The position numbers were made by a program, and so were the translations under genes. From Microbacteriaceae bacterium (lineage in GTDB: Bacteria > Actinomycetota > Actinomycetes > Actinomycetales > Microbacteriaceae), in the NCBI GenBank assembly GCA_017744755.1, contig JAGIAU010000051.1, forward strand, positions 1 through 11,673: 11,673 nucleotides of DNA, in the 5' to 3' direction. Position 1 is the stretch's first letter. Every line of letters starts with the position of its first letter. The notes below the pieces were generated by a model that worked only from the letters and a program-made list of their open reading frames with translations, was not told the DNA's origin and ran no database searches. This document shows positions 1-6,497 of this stretch, one piece after another.

Positions 1-598
1 CGGCACGACCTTCGACGGCTTCGAGCGGTCCAAGTACGCGGACGGCTCGTTCTTCGACAAGTACGTCACGCGCGACTGGCTGCCGACGACGGAGAAGGCG
101 AAGGAGCTCTTCGCCAAGGCCGGCATCGAGCTGCCGACGCGCGAGGACTGGGCGGCGCTCAAGGAGGCCGTCATGCGCGACGGCATCTACAACCAGAACC
201 TGCAGGCCGTCCCCCCGACCGGCTCGATCTCGTACATCAACAACTCGACGTCCTCGATCCATCCGATCGCGTCGAAGATCGAGATCCGCAAGGAGGGCAA
301 GCTCGGGCGCGTCTACTACCCGGCGCCGTTCATGACGAACGACAACCTCGAGTACTACGAGGACGCCTACGAGATCGGCTACGAGAAGATCATCGACGTC
401 TACGCCGCGGCGACCGAGCACGTCGACCAGGGCCTCTCGCTCACCCTCTTCTTCAAGGACACGGCGACGACGCGCGACATCAACCGCGCGCAGATCTACG
501 CGTGGAAGAAGGGCATCAAGACGATCTACTACATCCGTCTCCGCCAGATGGCCCTCGAAGGCACCGAGGTCGACGGCTGCGTCAGCTGCATGCTCTGA
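1..598 (+). CDS. nrdE: Class Ib ribonucleotide reductase alpha subunit, C-terminal fragment
   Basis: This is the catalytic subunit that reduces ribonucleoside diphosphates to deoxyribonucleotides in the cytoplasm; it works with the radical-generating subunit encoded next to it. The gene is cut by the window edge: reading starts in frame at base 2 and gives the last 198 residues. Visible family hallmarks are the PPTGSISYINNSTSSIHPI stretch (fragment residues 71-89), the paired tyrosines of the radical-transfer path in KTIYYIRLRQ (residues 173-182, Tyr176/Tyr177), and the C-terminal redox pair in GCVSCML (Cys193 and Cys196 of the fragment), which re-reduces the active site with a glutaredoxin-like NrdH. 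The stop TGA is at 596-598 and nrdF follows 37 bp later, the usual nrdE-nrdF order. nrdH and nrdI would be expected to the left of the window. Identification is firm; only the N-terminal part is unseen. Confidence 0.97.
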   Translation, partial: GTTFDGFERSKYADGSFFDKYVTRDWLPTTEKAKELFAKAGIELPTREDWAALKEAVMRDGIYNQNLQAVPPTGSISYINNSTSSIHPIASKIEIRKEGKLGRVYYPAPFMTNDNLEYYEDAYEIGYEKIIDVYAAATEHVDQGLSLTLFFKDTATTRDINRAQIYAWKKGIKTIYYIRLRQMALEGTEVDGCVSCML

Positions 599-635
599 TC
601 GACCGAACGCCCTCACGAAGCAAGGACTCAAGGAA

Positions 636-1610
636 ATGACTGAAGGCGTCAAGCTCCTCACCCAGGTGCAGGCGATCAACTGGAACCGCATCGAGGACGA
701 CAAGGACCTCGAGGTGTGGAACCGTCTCGTCGGCAACTTCTGGCTCCCCGAGAAGGTGCCGCTCTCCAACGACGTGCAGTCCTGGGCGACGCTCACGCCG
801 AAGGAGCAGCTGCTCACGATGCGCGTGTTCACCGGGCTCACGCTCCTGGACACCGTGCAGGGCACCGTCGGGGCCGTCTCGCTCATCCCGGACGCGCTGA
901 CCCCGCACGAGGAGGCGGTCTACACGAACATCGCGTTCATGGAGTCCGTGCACGCGAAGTCGTACTCGTCGATCTTCTCCACGCTCGCCTCGACGGCCGA
1001 GATCGACGACGCGTTCCGCTGGTCCATCGAGAACGAGAACCTGCAGAAGAAGGCCTCCATCGTCATGGAGTACTACCGCGGCGACGAGCCGCTGAAGCGG
1101 AAGGTCGCCTCGACGCTGCTCGAGTCCTTCCTCTTCTACAGCGGGTTCTACCTCCCGATGCACTGGTCCTCGCGCGCCAAGCTGACGAACACCGCCGACC
1201 TCATCCGGCTCATCATCCGCGACGAGGCCGTCCACGGGTACTACATCGGCTACAAGTTCCAGAAGGGCCTCGAGCTCGTCGACCAGGCGACCCGCGACGA
1301 CATCAAGGACTACACCTTCTCGCTGCTGTACGAGCTCTACGACAACGAGGTGCAGTACACCGCGGACCTCTACGACGAGGTCGGGCTGACCGAGGACGTC
1401 AAGAAGTTCCTGCACTACAACGCGAACAAGGCGCTCATGAACCTCGGCTACGAGGCCATGTTCCCCAAGACCGTCACCGACGTGAACCCCGCCATCCTCT
1501 CCGCGCTCTCCCCGAACGCCGACGAGAACCACGACTTCTTCTCCGGCTCCGGCTCCTCCTACGTCATCGGCAAGGCCGTCAACACCGAGGACGAGGACTG
1601 GGACTTCTGA
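636..1610 (+). CDS. nrdF: Class Ib ribonucleotide reductase beta subunit (tyrosyl-radical protein)
   Basis: NrdF holds the dinuclear metal centre and stable tyrosyl radical that starts catalysis in NrdE. The 324-residue protein has the full ferritin-like set: Asp72, Glu103, His106, Glu163, Glu197 and His200 as metal ligands, with Tyr110 as the radical residue in the ESVHAKSYS segment. Each position is exactly five higher than the known Escherichia coli NrdF residues (D67, E98, H101, Y105, E158, E192, H195), so the family and subclass are secure. In known class Ib enzymes the cofactor is dimanganese or diiron, loaded with help from NrdI. The ATG at 636 is preceded by AAGGA at 622-626 with a 9-nt gap. 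The acidic C-terminus ending DEDWDF is the expected NrdE-docking tail. The gene is co-oriented with nrdE and probably co-transcribed. It ends 4 bp before the convergent araC-type gene. Confidence 0.98.
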   Translation: MTEGVKLLTQVQAINWNRIEDDKDLEVWNRLVGNFWLPEKVPLSNDVQSWATLTPKEQLLTMRVFTGLTLLDTVQGTVGAVSLIPDALTPHEEAVYTNIAFMESVHAKSYSSIFSTLASTAEIDDAFRWSIENENLQKKASIVMEYYRGDEPLKRKVASTLLESFLFYSGFYLPMHWSSRAKLTNTADLIRLIIRDEAVHGYYIGYKFQKGLELVDQATRDDIKDYTFSLLYELYDNEVQYTADLYDEVGLTEDVKKFLHYNANKALMNLGYEAMFPKTVTDVNPAILSALSPNADENHDFFSGSGSSYVIGKAVNTEDEDWDF

Positions 1611-1611
1611 G

Positions 1612-1654
1612 CGGTCAGGCCGCGGCGCCGCGCACGCGCACCGCGTCCTGACCG
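1612..1654. terminator. Candidate terminator stem at nrdF / araC convergent junction
   Basis: CGGTCAGG (1612-1619) and CCTGACCG (1647-1654) are perfect 8-bp complements. They enclose a GC palindrome CGCGGCGCCGCG at 1621-1632. The structure begins 2 nt after the nrdF stop and lies over the last codons of the opposing regulator gene, so it could end nrdEF transcripts while being coding DNA for the other gene. There is no T-tract, so it is a candidate only. Confidence 0.35.
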
Positions 1655-2493
1655 GGCGGCAGGCCGAACTGACGGCGGTACTCGCGGCTGAACTGCGAGG
1701 GGCTCTCGTAGCCGACCGCGTAGGCGGCGCCGGCGACGTCGCCCGGGTCGACGATCAGGCGCGCGCGGGCCTCCTGGAGCCGGATCTGCTTCTGGAACTG
1801 CAGCGGGCTCGTCGTCGTCACCGCGGCGAAGGAGCGGTGGAACGCCGAGGCGCTCATCGCGGACATCCGCGCGAGCTGCTCGACGCGCAGCGGCTCCGCG
1901 TAGTGCTCCCGGATCCAGTGCACGGCGCTGCGGATGCGGCTCAGCCGGCTGTCGGCGAGGCCGAGCTGCCGGATCACGGCGCCGTGCTCGCCGGTGATGA
2001 GCCGCCACAGGATCTCCCGCTCGATGAGCGGCCCGAGCACCTCGAGGTCGCGGGGGCGGTCCAGGAGCCGCACCATCCGGGTGACGGCGTCGACGAGCTC
2101 GGCCGAGACGCGGCCGACCGACAGCCCGGGATCGCCGCCCTTGCTGTCGCGGGGCAGCCCGGCCGCCGCTGGGAGCATGAGCATCTCGGCGATGAGGGCG
2201 GGACGCAGCGCTAGCCCGGCGCCGAAGGCGGGGAGCGCCGGCGTGGCGCCCGTGAAGGCGCCGGTCACCGGGAGGTCGACCGAGGCGATGAGGTACTCGC
2301 CCGCGCCGTAGTCGTAGCTGCGGCCGCCGAACTCAAGACGCTTCGTGCCTTGCACGATCATGGCGAAGACGGTCCCCGACTGCGAGACCTCCGGGGATCC
2401 GGGCTCCTCGGCGCGGGCGATCGTGAAGTCGCCCCATCCGGTGTGGCCGCTGCGGGTGCGGCGATCGATGAGGCCGCGGAGTTCGTCGAGCAT
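1615..2493 (-). CDS. AraC-family transcriptional regulator with AraC_N-type sensor domain
   Basis: This is a DNA-binding regulator, 292 residues from the ATG at 2493. Residues about 20-175 resemble the AraC_N-type N-terminal domain (features such as FAMIVQGTKRLEFGG and the YGAGEYLIASVDLPV segment, residues 60-76), which usually senses a small ligand. The C-terminal AraC-type DNA-binding domain has two helix-turn-helix units: residues about 202-242 (VEQLARMSAMSASAFHRSF) and about 252-277 (AGAAYAVGYESPSQFSREYR followed by RQFG). An in-frame TTG at 2505 would add four residues; neither start has a clear Shine-Dalgarno sequence, and I prefer the ATG because MLDELRGLID is a natural beginning for this family. 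The gene is transcribed away from the ABM-fold/hydrolase pair, the classic layout for a regulator of its neighbours. Regulators of this subfamily often control oxidoreductase or aldehyde-handling genes, but the ligand here is unknown. Confidence 0.9.
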   Translation of the reverse strand: MLDELRGLIDRRTRSGHTGWGDFTIARAEEPGSPEVSQSGTVFAMIVQGTKRLEFGGRSYDYGAGEYLIASVDLPVTGAFTGATPALPAFGAGLALRPALIAEMLMLPAAAGLPRDSKGGDPGLSVGRVSAELVDAVTRMVRLLDRPRDLEVLGPLIEREILWRLITGEHGAVIRQLGLADSRLSRIRSAVHWIREHYAEPLRVEQLARMSAMSASAFHRSFAAVTTTSPLQFQKQIRLQEARARLIVDPGDVAGAAYAVGYESPSQFSREYRRQFGLPPGQDAVRVRGAAA

Positions 2494-2616
2494 GCAGGCA
2501 TTCAAGCACCGCGGCGCCGATGCGTGTCGATCATCGCGCCGATTCCGAGAGGATCGGGCAAGACCGCGCGCGAAAGCGCCTAGGGCGCCGGCTCGACTGC
2601 TGGCTGGATGGATGGC
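2494..2616. promoter_or_regulatory. Divergent promoter region between araC-type gene and ABM/hydrolase unit
   Basis: This 123-bp gap must hold the promoters for both directions. I see two inverted repeats that could be operators: CCGATTCC (2539-2546) facing GGATCGG (2551-2557), which pairs with one base bulged, and GCGCC (2576-2580) facing GGCGC (2584-2588) across TAG. No convincing -35/-10 pair is readable. The assignment rests mainly on position. Confidence 0.4.
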
Positions 2617-2934
2617 ATGAACATCGGATACGGATTCTCATCCACCATGACCGCCAAGCCGGGCCGCGGCGACGAGCTCATCGCGCTGCTGCGCCGCGGG
2701 CTCGACGAGGGCAACCCGGCCACGAGCGAGCACTGCATCGTCTACCTCTTCAGCCGCTCCGCCTCGGACCCGGATGTCGCGCACATCATCGAGGGTTGGA
2801 CGAGTGAGGAGGACCACCACCGGATCTTCGCCGGCCCCGAGGCGCAGGCGATCGTCGCCGGCTTCGCCGACCTCCTCGCCAAGGAGCCCGAGTACACCGA
2901 CCTCACCCCCGTCGGCGGGAAGGCGGTCCTCTGA
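2617..2934 (+). CDS. ABM-fold (putative quinol/antibiotic-biosynthesis monooxygenase-like) protein
   Basis: This is a small 105-residue protein of the size of the dimeric alpha/beta-barrel ABM family, which includes YgiN-type quinol monooxygenases and several heme- or aromatic-handling enzymes. Visible support is the N-terminal strand (IGYGFSSTMTAKPGRGDEL) followed by a helix (ELIALLRRGLDEG), a strand with CIVYLFS, and the typical IIEGWTSEEDHHRIF segment (residues 57-71), where an aromatic-rich strand runs into a helix. Many members need no added cofactor. The substrate cannot be told. The ATG at 2617 was chosen because a weak GGATGG lies just upstream; an ATG at 2608 would add MDG. Its TGA (2932-2934) overlaps the next ATG by one base, so it is translationally coupled to the hydrolase gene. 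It is probably under control of the divergent AraC-type regulator. Confidence 0.8.
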   Translation: MNIGYGFSSTMTAKPGRGDELIALLRRGLDEGNPATSEHCIVYLFSRSASDPDVAHIIEGWTSEEDHHRIFAGPEAQAIVAGFADLLAKEPEYTDLTPVGGKAVL

Positions 2935-3890
2935 TGACCGCCGAGGCGACGATCGCGCGCCCGGACGTCGACCCGGAGCTCGCGGCCTTCCTCGGCGCGA
3001 TGCCGCAGCTGCCGCCGCTGAGCGCCGAGACGCTCCCCGCGTTCCGCCCCTTCGCGAGCGCCCCGGTCGAGCCGCTGCTGGCGGGCCGCGCCGTCCAGCG
3101 CCGGGAGACCTCGGTCCGGACCGGAGACGGCCATGAGCTGCCCATCACGGTCATCAGCCCGGAGCGCGGCACGGACGCGGCGCCAGCCGGTGCCGTGCTC
3201 TGGCTGCACGGCGGCGGCATGGTCATGGGGGACCGCTTCTCGCAGCTCGACATCCCGCTCGAGTGGCTCGACGCGCTCGGCCTCGTGGTCGTCACCGTCG
3301 ACTACCGGCTCGCGCCCGAGGCGACCGGCGCCCTCCTCGTGGAGGACGCCTTCGCCGGCCTCGGCTGGCTCGTCGAGCACGCCGTCGAGCTGGGCGTCGA
3401 CCCCGATCGCATCATCGTCGCAGGCACGAGCGCCGGCGGCGGGATCGCCGCCGGCACGGTGCTGCTGGCCCGCGACCGCGGCGTGCGGGTGGCGGCGCAG
3501 GTGCTGATCTGCCCGATGCTCGACCACCGCGACGCGACCGTCTCGACCCGGCAGTTCGCCGCGCCGGCCGTCTGGTCGCGGGAGGCGAACGCCTTCGCCT
3601 GGTCCGCGGTGCTCGGCGCCGACCGCTCGGCGGTCTCCCCCTACGTCTCGCCCGCGATCGCGGCCGAGCTCGCGGGCCTCCCGCCGGCCTTCCTCGACGC
3701 GGGGACCGCGGAGGTCTTCCGCGACGAGGTCGTCGACTACGCGAGCCGGATCTGGGCCGCGGGCGGGCAGGCGGAGCTGCACGTCTGGGCGGGCGGGTTC
3801 CACGGCTTCGACGCGCTCGTCCCGGGCGCGGCGCTGTCCGTCTCCGCGCGCCGCGCGCGCATCGACTGGCTGCGCCGCACGCTCGGCTGA
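2934..3890 (+). CDS. Alpha/beta hydrolase (hormone-sensitive lipase-type esterase)
   Basis: This is a predicted cytoplasmic carboxylester hydrolase of 318 residues, the normal length for the bacterial HSL (family IV) esterases. Visible elements in order: the oxyanion-hole motif HGGG at residues 92-95, the DYRLAPE segment at 123-129, the nucleophile elbow GTSAG at 164-168 with Ser166, the acid Asp264 in the FRDE context, and His290 in GFHGF. The catalytic triad is therefore complete. The start ATG overlaps the previous stop by one base. There is no signal peptide or membrane segment. Pairing with an ABM-fold protein suggests processing of an ester or aromatic compound, but this is inference. 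Transcription ends at the strong hairpin just after the stop. No substrate can be assigned. Confidence 0.9.
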   Translation: MTAEATIARPDVDPELAAFLGAMPQLPPLSAETLPAFRPFASAPVEPLLAGRAVQRRETSVRTGDGHELPITVISPERGTDAAPAGAVLWLHGGGMVMGDRFSQLDIPLEWLDALGLVVVTVDYRLAPEATGALLVEDAFAGLGWLVEHAVELGVDPDRIIVAGTSAGGGIAAGTVLLARDRGVRVAAQVLICPMLDHRDATVSTRQFAAPAVWSREANAFAWSAVLGADRSAVSPYVSPAIAAELAGLPPAFLDAGTAEVFRDEVVDYASRIWAAGGQAELHVWAGGFHGFDALVPGAALSVSARRARIDWLRRTLG

Positions 3891-3896
3891 CCGTCC

Positions 3897-3940
3897 ACGC
3901 AGGAAGGCCCCGTCCGGGATCGGGCGGGGCCTTCCTGCGT
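3897..3940. terminator. Bidirectional rho-independent-type terminator hairpin
   Basis: ACGCAGGAAGGCCCCG (3897-3912) pairs perfectly with CGGGGCCTTCCTGCGT (3925-3940), a 16-bp stem with a 12-nt loop. It lies 6 bp after the hydrolase stop and 34 bp before the end of the convergent SDR gene, so it can serve both strands. There is no long T-run on either side, as is common in high-GC actinobacteria. Confidence 0.85.
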
Positions 3941-3974
3941 TCGGACTGCGGGTCCGGCTGCGGTCCGGCGGCGC

Positions 3975-4805
3975 TCAGGCCGAGGCGAACCGCGGCAGGC
4001 GCTCCAGGTACAGCGCCGCCAGCCGGCGGCGGTTGCCGGCGTCGAGGGCCTCCGCGCTCGGCGCGACGACCTCGTCATGCTCGAGGTAGGTGCCGCTCGG
4101 CACCTCGGCGACGGCCGCGTGGAGGACGCGCGCCGCGCCCTCGCTCGGCGGCCCGCCGATCCGGCCCATCATCGCCGCGCTCAGCGGGGTGTCGTTCAGC
4201 CCGGGGCAGAGGGCGACGACGGTGGTGGAGGTCGACCGCTCCTCCTTCGCGAGCAGCGAGGACCAGACGACCATGGCGAGCTTCGCGCGGGCGTAGGCGG
4301 TCACCGGGTCGTAGCCGTGCCGCAGATCTGGGTCGTCGAGGTCGAAGGCGGCGAAGCGGTGCGCGGAGGAGGCGACGTTCACGATCCGCGCGCCGGGGGC
4401 GAGGCTCGGCACGAGCAGTCTGGTGAGCAGGGCGGGCGCGAGCGCGTTCACCTGCAGCGTGCGCTCGAAGCCGTCGCGCGTGACGATCCGCTCCGGCGCG
4501 CCGGGGACGCCGGCGTCGTTGACGAGCAGGTCGATCCGCCCGACGAGCCCGCGGATCGCCCGGGCGACCCGCGCCACCTCGGCGAGCGAGGTGAAGTCGG
4601 CGGCGAGGTAGTGCAGCCGGGCCGGCCCGGCGGCACGGATGCCGTCGAGCACGGACTCGACCTCGGCCGCCGGCTCGAGGCCGAGCAGCACGAGCTCCCC
4701 GGAGACCCCCGCCAGGCGCCGCGCGGTCGCCTCGCCGATGCCGCTCGTCGCCCCGGTCAGCACCACGGAGCCGAATCGCGGCGACTCCGGGCTCACGGTG
4801 CGCAC
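3975..4805 (-). CDS. Short-chain dehydrogenase/reductase (SDR) family oxidoreductase
   Basis: This is an NAD(P)-dependent oxidoreductase with a Rossmann fold, 276 residues from GTG at 4805. The cofactor-binding motif TGATSGIG is at residues 17-24. The usual NNAG motif reads NDAG (96-99). The catalytic serine lies in NVASSAHR (Ser146 or Ser147), and the YxxxK pair is Tyr171/Lys175. The sequence after that (PGLNDTPLS) fits the classical SDR substrate-loop region. The layout resembles the retinol-dehydrogenase/WW-domain-oxidoreductase-like branch, whose substrates vary widely, so no reaction is assigned. The start is uncertain: no Shine-Dalgarno precedes the GTG at 4805, and a second in-frame GTG lies at 4796, still upstream of the first conserved strand. 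It lies downstream of the aldo/keto reductase gene on the same strand, separated by 135 bp that contain a hairpin, so it may have its own promoter. Confidence 0.88.
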   Translation of the reverse strand: MRTVSPESPRFGSVVLTGATSGIGEATARRLAGVSGELVLLGLEPAAEVESVLDGIRAAGPARLHYLAADFTSLAEVARVARAIRGLVGRIDLLVNDAGVPGAPERIVTRDGFERTLQVNALAPALLTRLLVPSLAPGARIVNVASSAHRFAAFDLDDPDLRHGYDPVTAYARAKLAMVVWSSLLAKEERSTSTTVVALCPGLNDTPLSAAMMGRIGGPPSEGAARVLHAAVAEVPSGTYLEHDEVVAPSAEALDAGNRRRLAALYLERLPRFASA

Positions 4806-4848
4806 CGGCGGGGGACGGCAGGGCTGCTCATGCTTCCAGCCAAGCGCC

Positions 4849-4864
4849 GGCGGTGCGGACCGCC
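4849..4864. promoter_or_regulatory. Inverted repeat upstream of the SDR gene
   Basis: GGCGGT (4849-4854) and ACCGCC (4859-4864) are perfect complements with a 4-nt centre, 44 bp upstream of the SDR start. It could be an operator or a leader hairpin; nothing else identifies it. Confidence 0.25.
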
Positions 4865-4877
4865 TAGCTCGATCCGT

Positions 4878-4935
4878 GCCGATGCCTGCTCATTCCGCTC
4901 GCGCTGCCGCAGCGCGCGGCCTCGCGGGCATCGGC
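4878..4935 (-). terminator. Candidate terminator: nested hairpin after the aldo/keto reductase gene
   Basis: GCCGATGCC (4878-4886) pairs perfectly with GGCATCGGC (4927-4935). Inside lies a second tight inverted repeat, CGCGCTGC (4900-4907) with GCAGCGCG (4909-4916). The structure starts 5 nt past the aldo/keto reductase stop (reading leftward), where a terminator or attenuator would sit between the two co-oriented genes. There is no T-tract. Confidence 0.4.
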
Positions 4936-4940
4936 GCCGC

Positions 4941-5921
4941 TCAGTAGCGCGGGTGGATGGCGGCGCGGAAGCGGCGGTCGTAGAGCTCCACCACGCGGGC
5001 GTGGAAGTCCGCCGGGAGCGTCACGGAAGCGGCCGAGGCGTTCGCGCGGGCCTGCTCGGGGGAGCGGGCGCCGGGGATGACCGTCGTGACGCCCGGCTGG
5101 TCGGCGATCCAGCGGATCGCGGCTTGGGCCGGGGTGACGCCCGCGGGCACGAAGGCGGCGAACTCTCGCGCGGCGGCGACGCCGTCGGCGTACTCGACGC
5201 CGGAGAAGGTCTCGCCCTGGTCGAAGGCGGCGCCGTGCCGGTTGAACGTGCGGTGATCGTTCTCCGCGAAGGTCGTCGCCTCGGTGTAGCGGCCCGAGAG
5301 CAGTCCGGAGGCGAGCGGGACGCGGGCGATGATCGCGGTCCGCGCCTCGCCCGCGGCGGGGAGCACGCGGTCGAGGGGCTTGAGACGGAACGCGTTGAGG
5401 ATGATCTGCACGCTCTGGACGCCGGGGCGGGCGATCGCGGTGAGCGCCTCCTCCTCGCGCTCCACCGAGACGCCGTACGCGGCGATCGTCCCGTCGGCGA
5501 CGAGCGAGTCGAGCGCGTCGAACACCTCGTCCGAGCCGTACACGGCGGTCGGCGGGCAGTGCAGCTGGACGAGGGGGATCGTGTCGACGCGGAGGTCGCG
5601 CCGTGAGCGGTCGAGCCAGGCGCGGAAGTTCGCGAGGCGGTAGTTCTCGGGCACCTGCTCGGCGCGGCGGCCCATCTTCGTGATGACGGTGCCGCCCCAG
5701 CCGGGGTTCGCCGCCTGCCACGCGGCGATGAGCGACTCGCTCCGGCCGTCGCCGTAGACGTCCGCGGTGTCGAAGAGCGTGACGCCCGACTCCGCGGCGG
5801 CGTCGAGCACGGCGAAGGCGTCGGCCTCCGAGACCTCGCCCCAGTCCGCGCCGAGCTGCCAGGTGCCGAGGCCGATGATCGAGACGTCGCGGCCGGTCCG
5901 GCCCAGGGGTCGCTGTTCCAT
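4941..5921 (-). CDS. Aldo/keto reductase
   Basis: This is a predicted NADPH-dependent (beta/alpha)8-barrel reductase of carbonyl compounds, 326 residues from the ATG at 5921. The full catalytic tetrad is visible: Asp51 and Tyr56 in FDTADVYG, Lys82 in VITKMG, and His121 in LVQLHCPP. The later segments GVSVEREEEALTA, ARVPLASGLLSGRYT and AIRWIADQPGVTTVIPGARS match the C-terminal cofactor-binding part of this family (related to YajO/Tas/general-stress-protein-69 types). An in-frame ATG at 5930 would add MER. Both starts have a plausible ribosome site: AGGA 8 nt before 5921 and GAGG 7 nt before 5930. The gene is divergent from the unrecognised 141-aa gene, with a 63-72 bp shared promoter region. 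Physiological substrate unknown; detoxification of aldehydes or ketones is a reasonable guess. Confidence 0.93.
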   Translation of the reverse strand: MEQRPLGRTGRDVSIIGLGTWQLGADWGEVSEADAFAVLDAAAESGVTLFDTADVYGDGRSESLIAAWQAANPGWGGTVITKMGRRAEQVPENYRLANFRAWLDRSRRDLRVDTIPLVQLHCPPTAVYGSDEVFDALDSLVADGTIAAYGVSVEREEEALTAIARPGVQSVQIILNAFRLKPLDRVLPAAGEARTAIIARVPLASGLLSGRYTEATTFAENDHRTFNRHGAAFDQGETFSGVEYADGVAAAREFAAFVPAGVTPAQAAIRWIADQPGVTTVIPGARSPEQARANASAASVTLPADFHARVVELYDRRFRAAIHPRY

Positions 5922-5952
5922 GCGTTCCATCCTGCCGCCTCGATCGCGGAAC

Positions 5953-5968
5953 GCGCCCGGGTGGGCGC
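5953..5968. promoter_or_regulatory. Inverted repeat in the divergent region between aldo/keto reductase and 141-aa gene
   Basis: GCGCCC (5953-5958) and GGGCGC (5963-5968) are perfect complements around GGGT. The repeat sits in the middle of the roughly 63-bp gap between two divergent start codons, where a shared operator or overlapping promoters must lie. No clear -10 or -35 hexamer can be read. The evidence is position plus symmetry only. Confidence 0.25.
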
Positions 5969-5993
5969 CCGGCTCCGTGGCAGAGTGGGGCGC

Positions 5994-6419
5994 ATGACGT
6001 GGTCGGCGCTCGCGCGGGAGCTCGGGGCGGGGAACGCGCGCGACGAGGCGCTCGCCGACTACGTGCCGGCGTCGCGGGCGCTCGGGCTGTTCCCGAGGCC
6101 GGCCCGGATGCGGCCGATCGGCCGGGTGTGGCGGCTCGGCGCCTATCTGCTGACGCCCGCCGGCGGACTGCTGCGCACGGGCCGCGTCGTGCGGGTCGCG
6201 GGCGCGGAGCGGCGCCGGAGCGTGGTGGCGGAGTCGATCAGCGCGCATCACGAGCTCGTGCTCGCGGCGCGCCGCGGCGGCTATCGCGAAGGCGAGACCG
6301 TGAACTTCGACGCGCGGCCGCTCGATGCGGACGCCGCCCACGGCTCCGGTGCCGCCGATCTCGCGGCCTACCTCGCCGAACGCGCGGCGCTGCTCATCCG
6401 CCCGCCCGACGGCGCCTGA
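5994..6419 (+). CDS. Uncharacterised 141-residue protein
   Basis: I do not recognise this protein. The ATG at 5994 is preceded by a G-rich stretch (5985-5990) but no textbook Shine-Dalgarno. The sequence begins MTWSALAREL and has a helical N-terminal part (1-30). A basic, strand-like middle follows (GRVWRLGAYLLTP, 43-55, then LLRTGRVVRVAG, 59-70, joined by an AGG turn), which looks like a beta-hairpin. Next comes AERRRSVVAESISAHHELV (71-89), then a segment ETVNFDARPLD (101-111) and a helix near the C-terminus ending IRPPDGA. There is no signal peptide, no convincing membrane segment and no cysteine. Codon and base composition match the neighbours, and the start lies just upstream of well-structured sequence, so I take it as a real gene. 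It is monocistronic by layout: divergent from the aldo/keto reductase and convergent with phnF. Confidence 0.65.
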   Translation: MTWSALARELGAGNARDEALADYVPASRALGLFPRPARMRPIGRVWRLGAYLLTPAGGLLRTGRVVRVAGAERRRSVVAESISAHHELVLAARRGGYREGETVNFDARPLDADAAHGSGAADLAAYLAERAALLIRPPDGA

Positions 6420-6462
6420 GCGCTGCGGTCGCGCCGGCCCGTGCGGTCGGATGCACCGGGGG

Positions 6463-6495
6463 CGTGCGCCGGGGCGTGTGGCGGGGACGCGCACG
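6463..6495. terminator. Weak terminator candidate between the 141-aa gene and phnF
   Basis: CGTGCGC (6463-6469) pairs with GCGCACG (6489-6495), 7 bp around a 19-nt interior, in the 78-bp gap between two convergent genes. Position suits a bidirectional terminator, but the stem is short and the loop long. Confidence 0.25.
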
Positions 6496-6497
6496 AC

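Noticed and set aside
582..1532. Long open frame antisense to nrdF
   Set aside because: It is Val/Arg/Glu/Gly-rich with no domain, and lies fully opposite a gene with every catalytic residue identified. It is the expected mirror of high-GC codon usage.
3263..5606. Long + strand frames over the hydrolase, SDR and aldo/keto reductase
   Set aside because: Arg/Gly-rich translations without motifs, overlapping or antisense to genes with complete catalytic residues.
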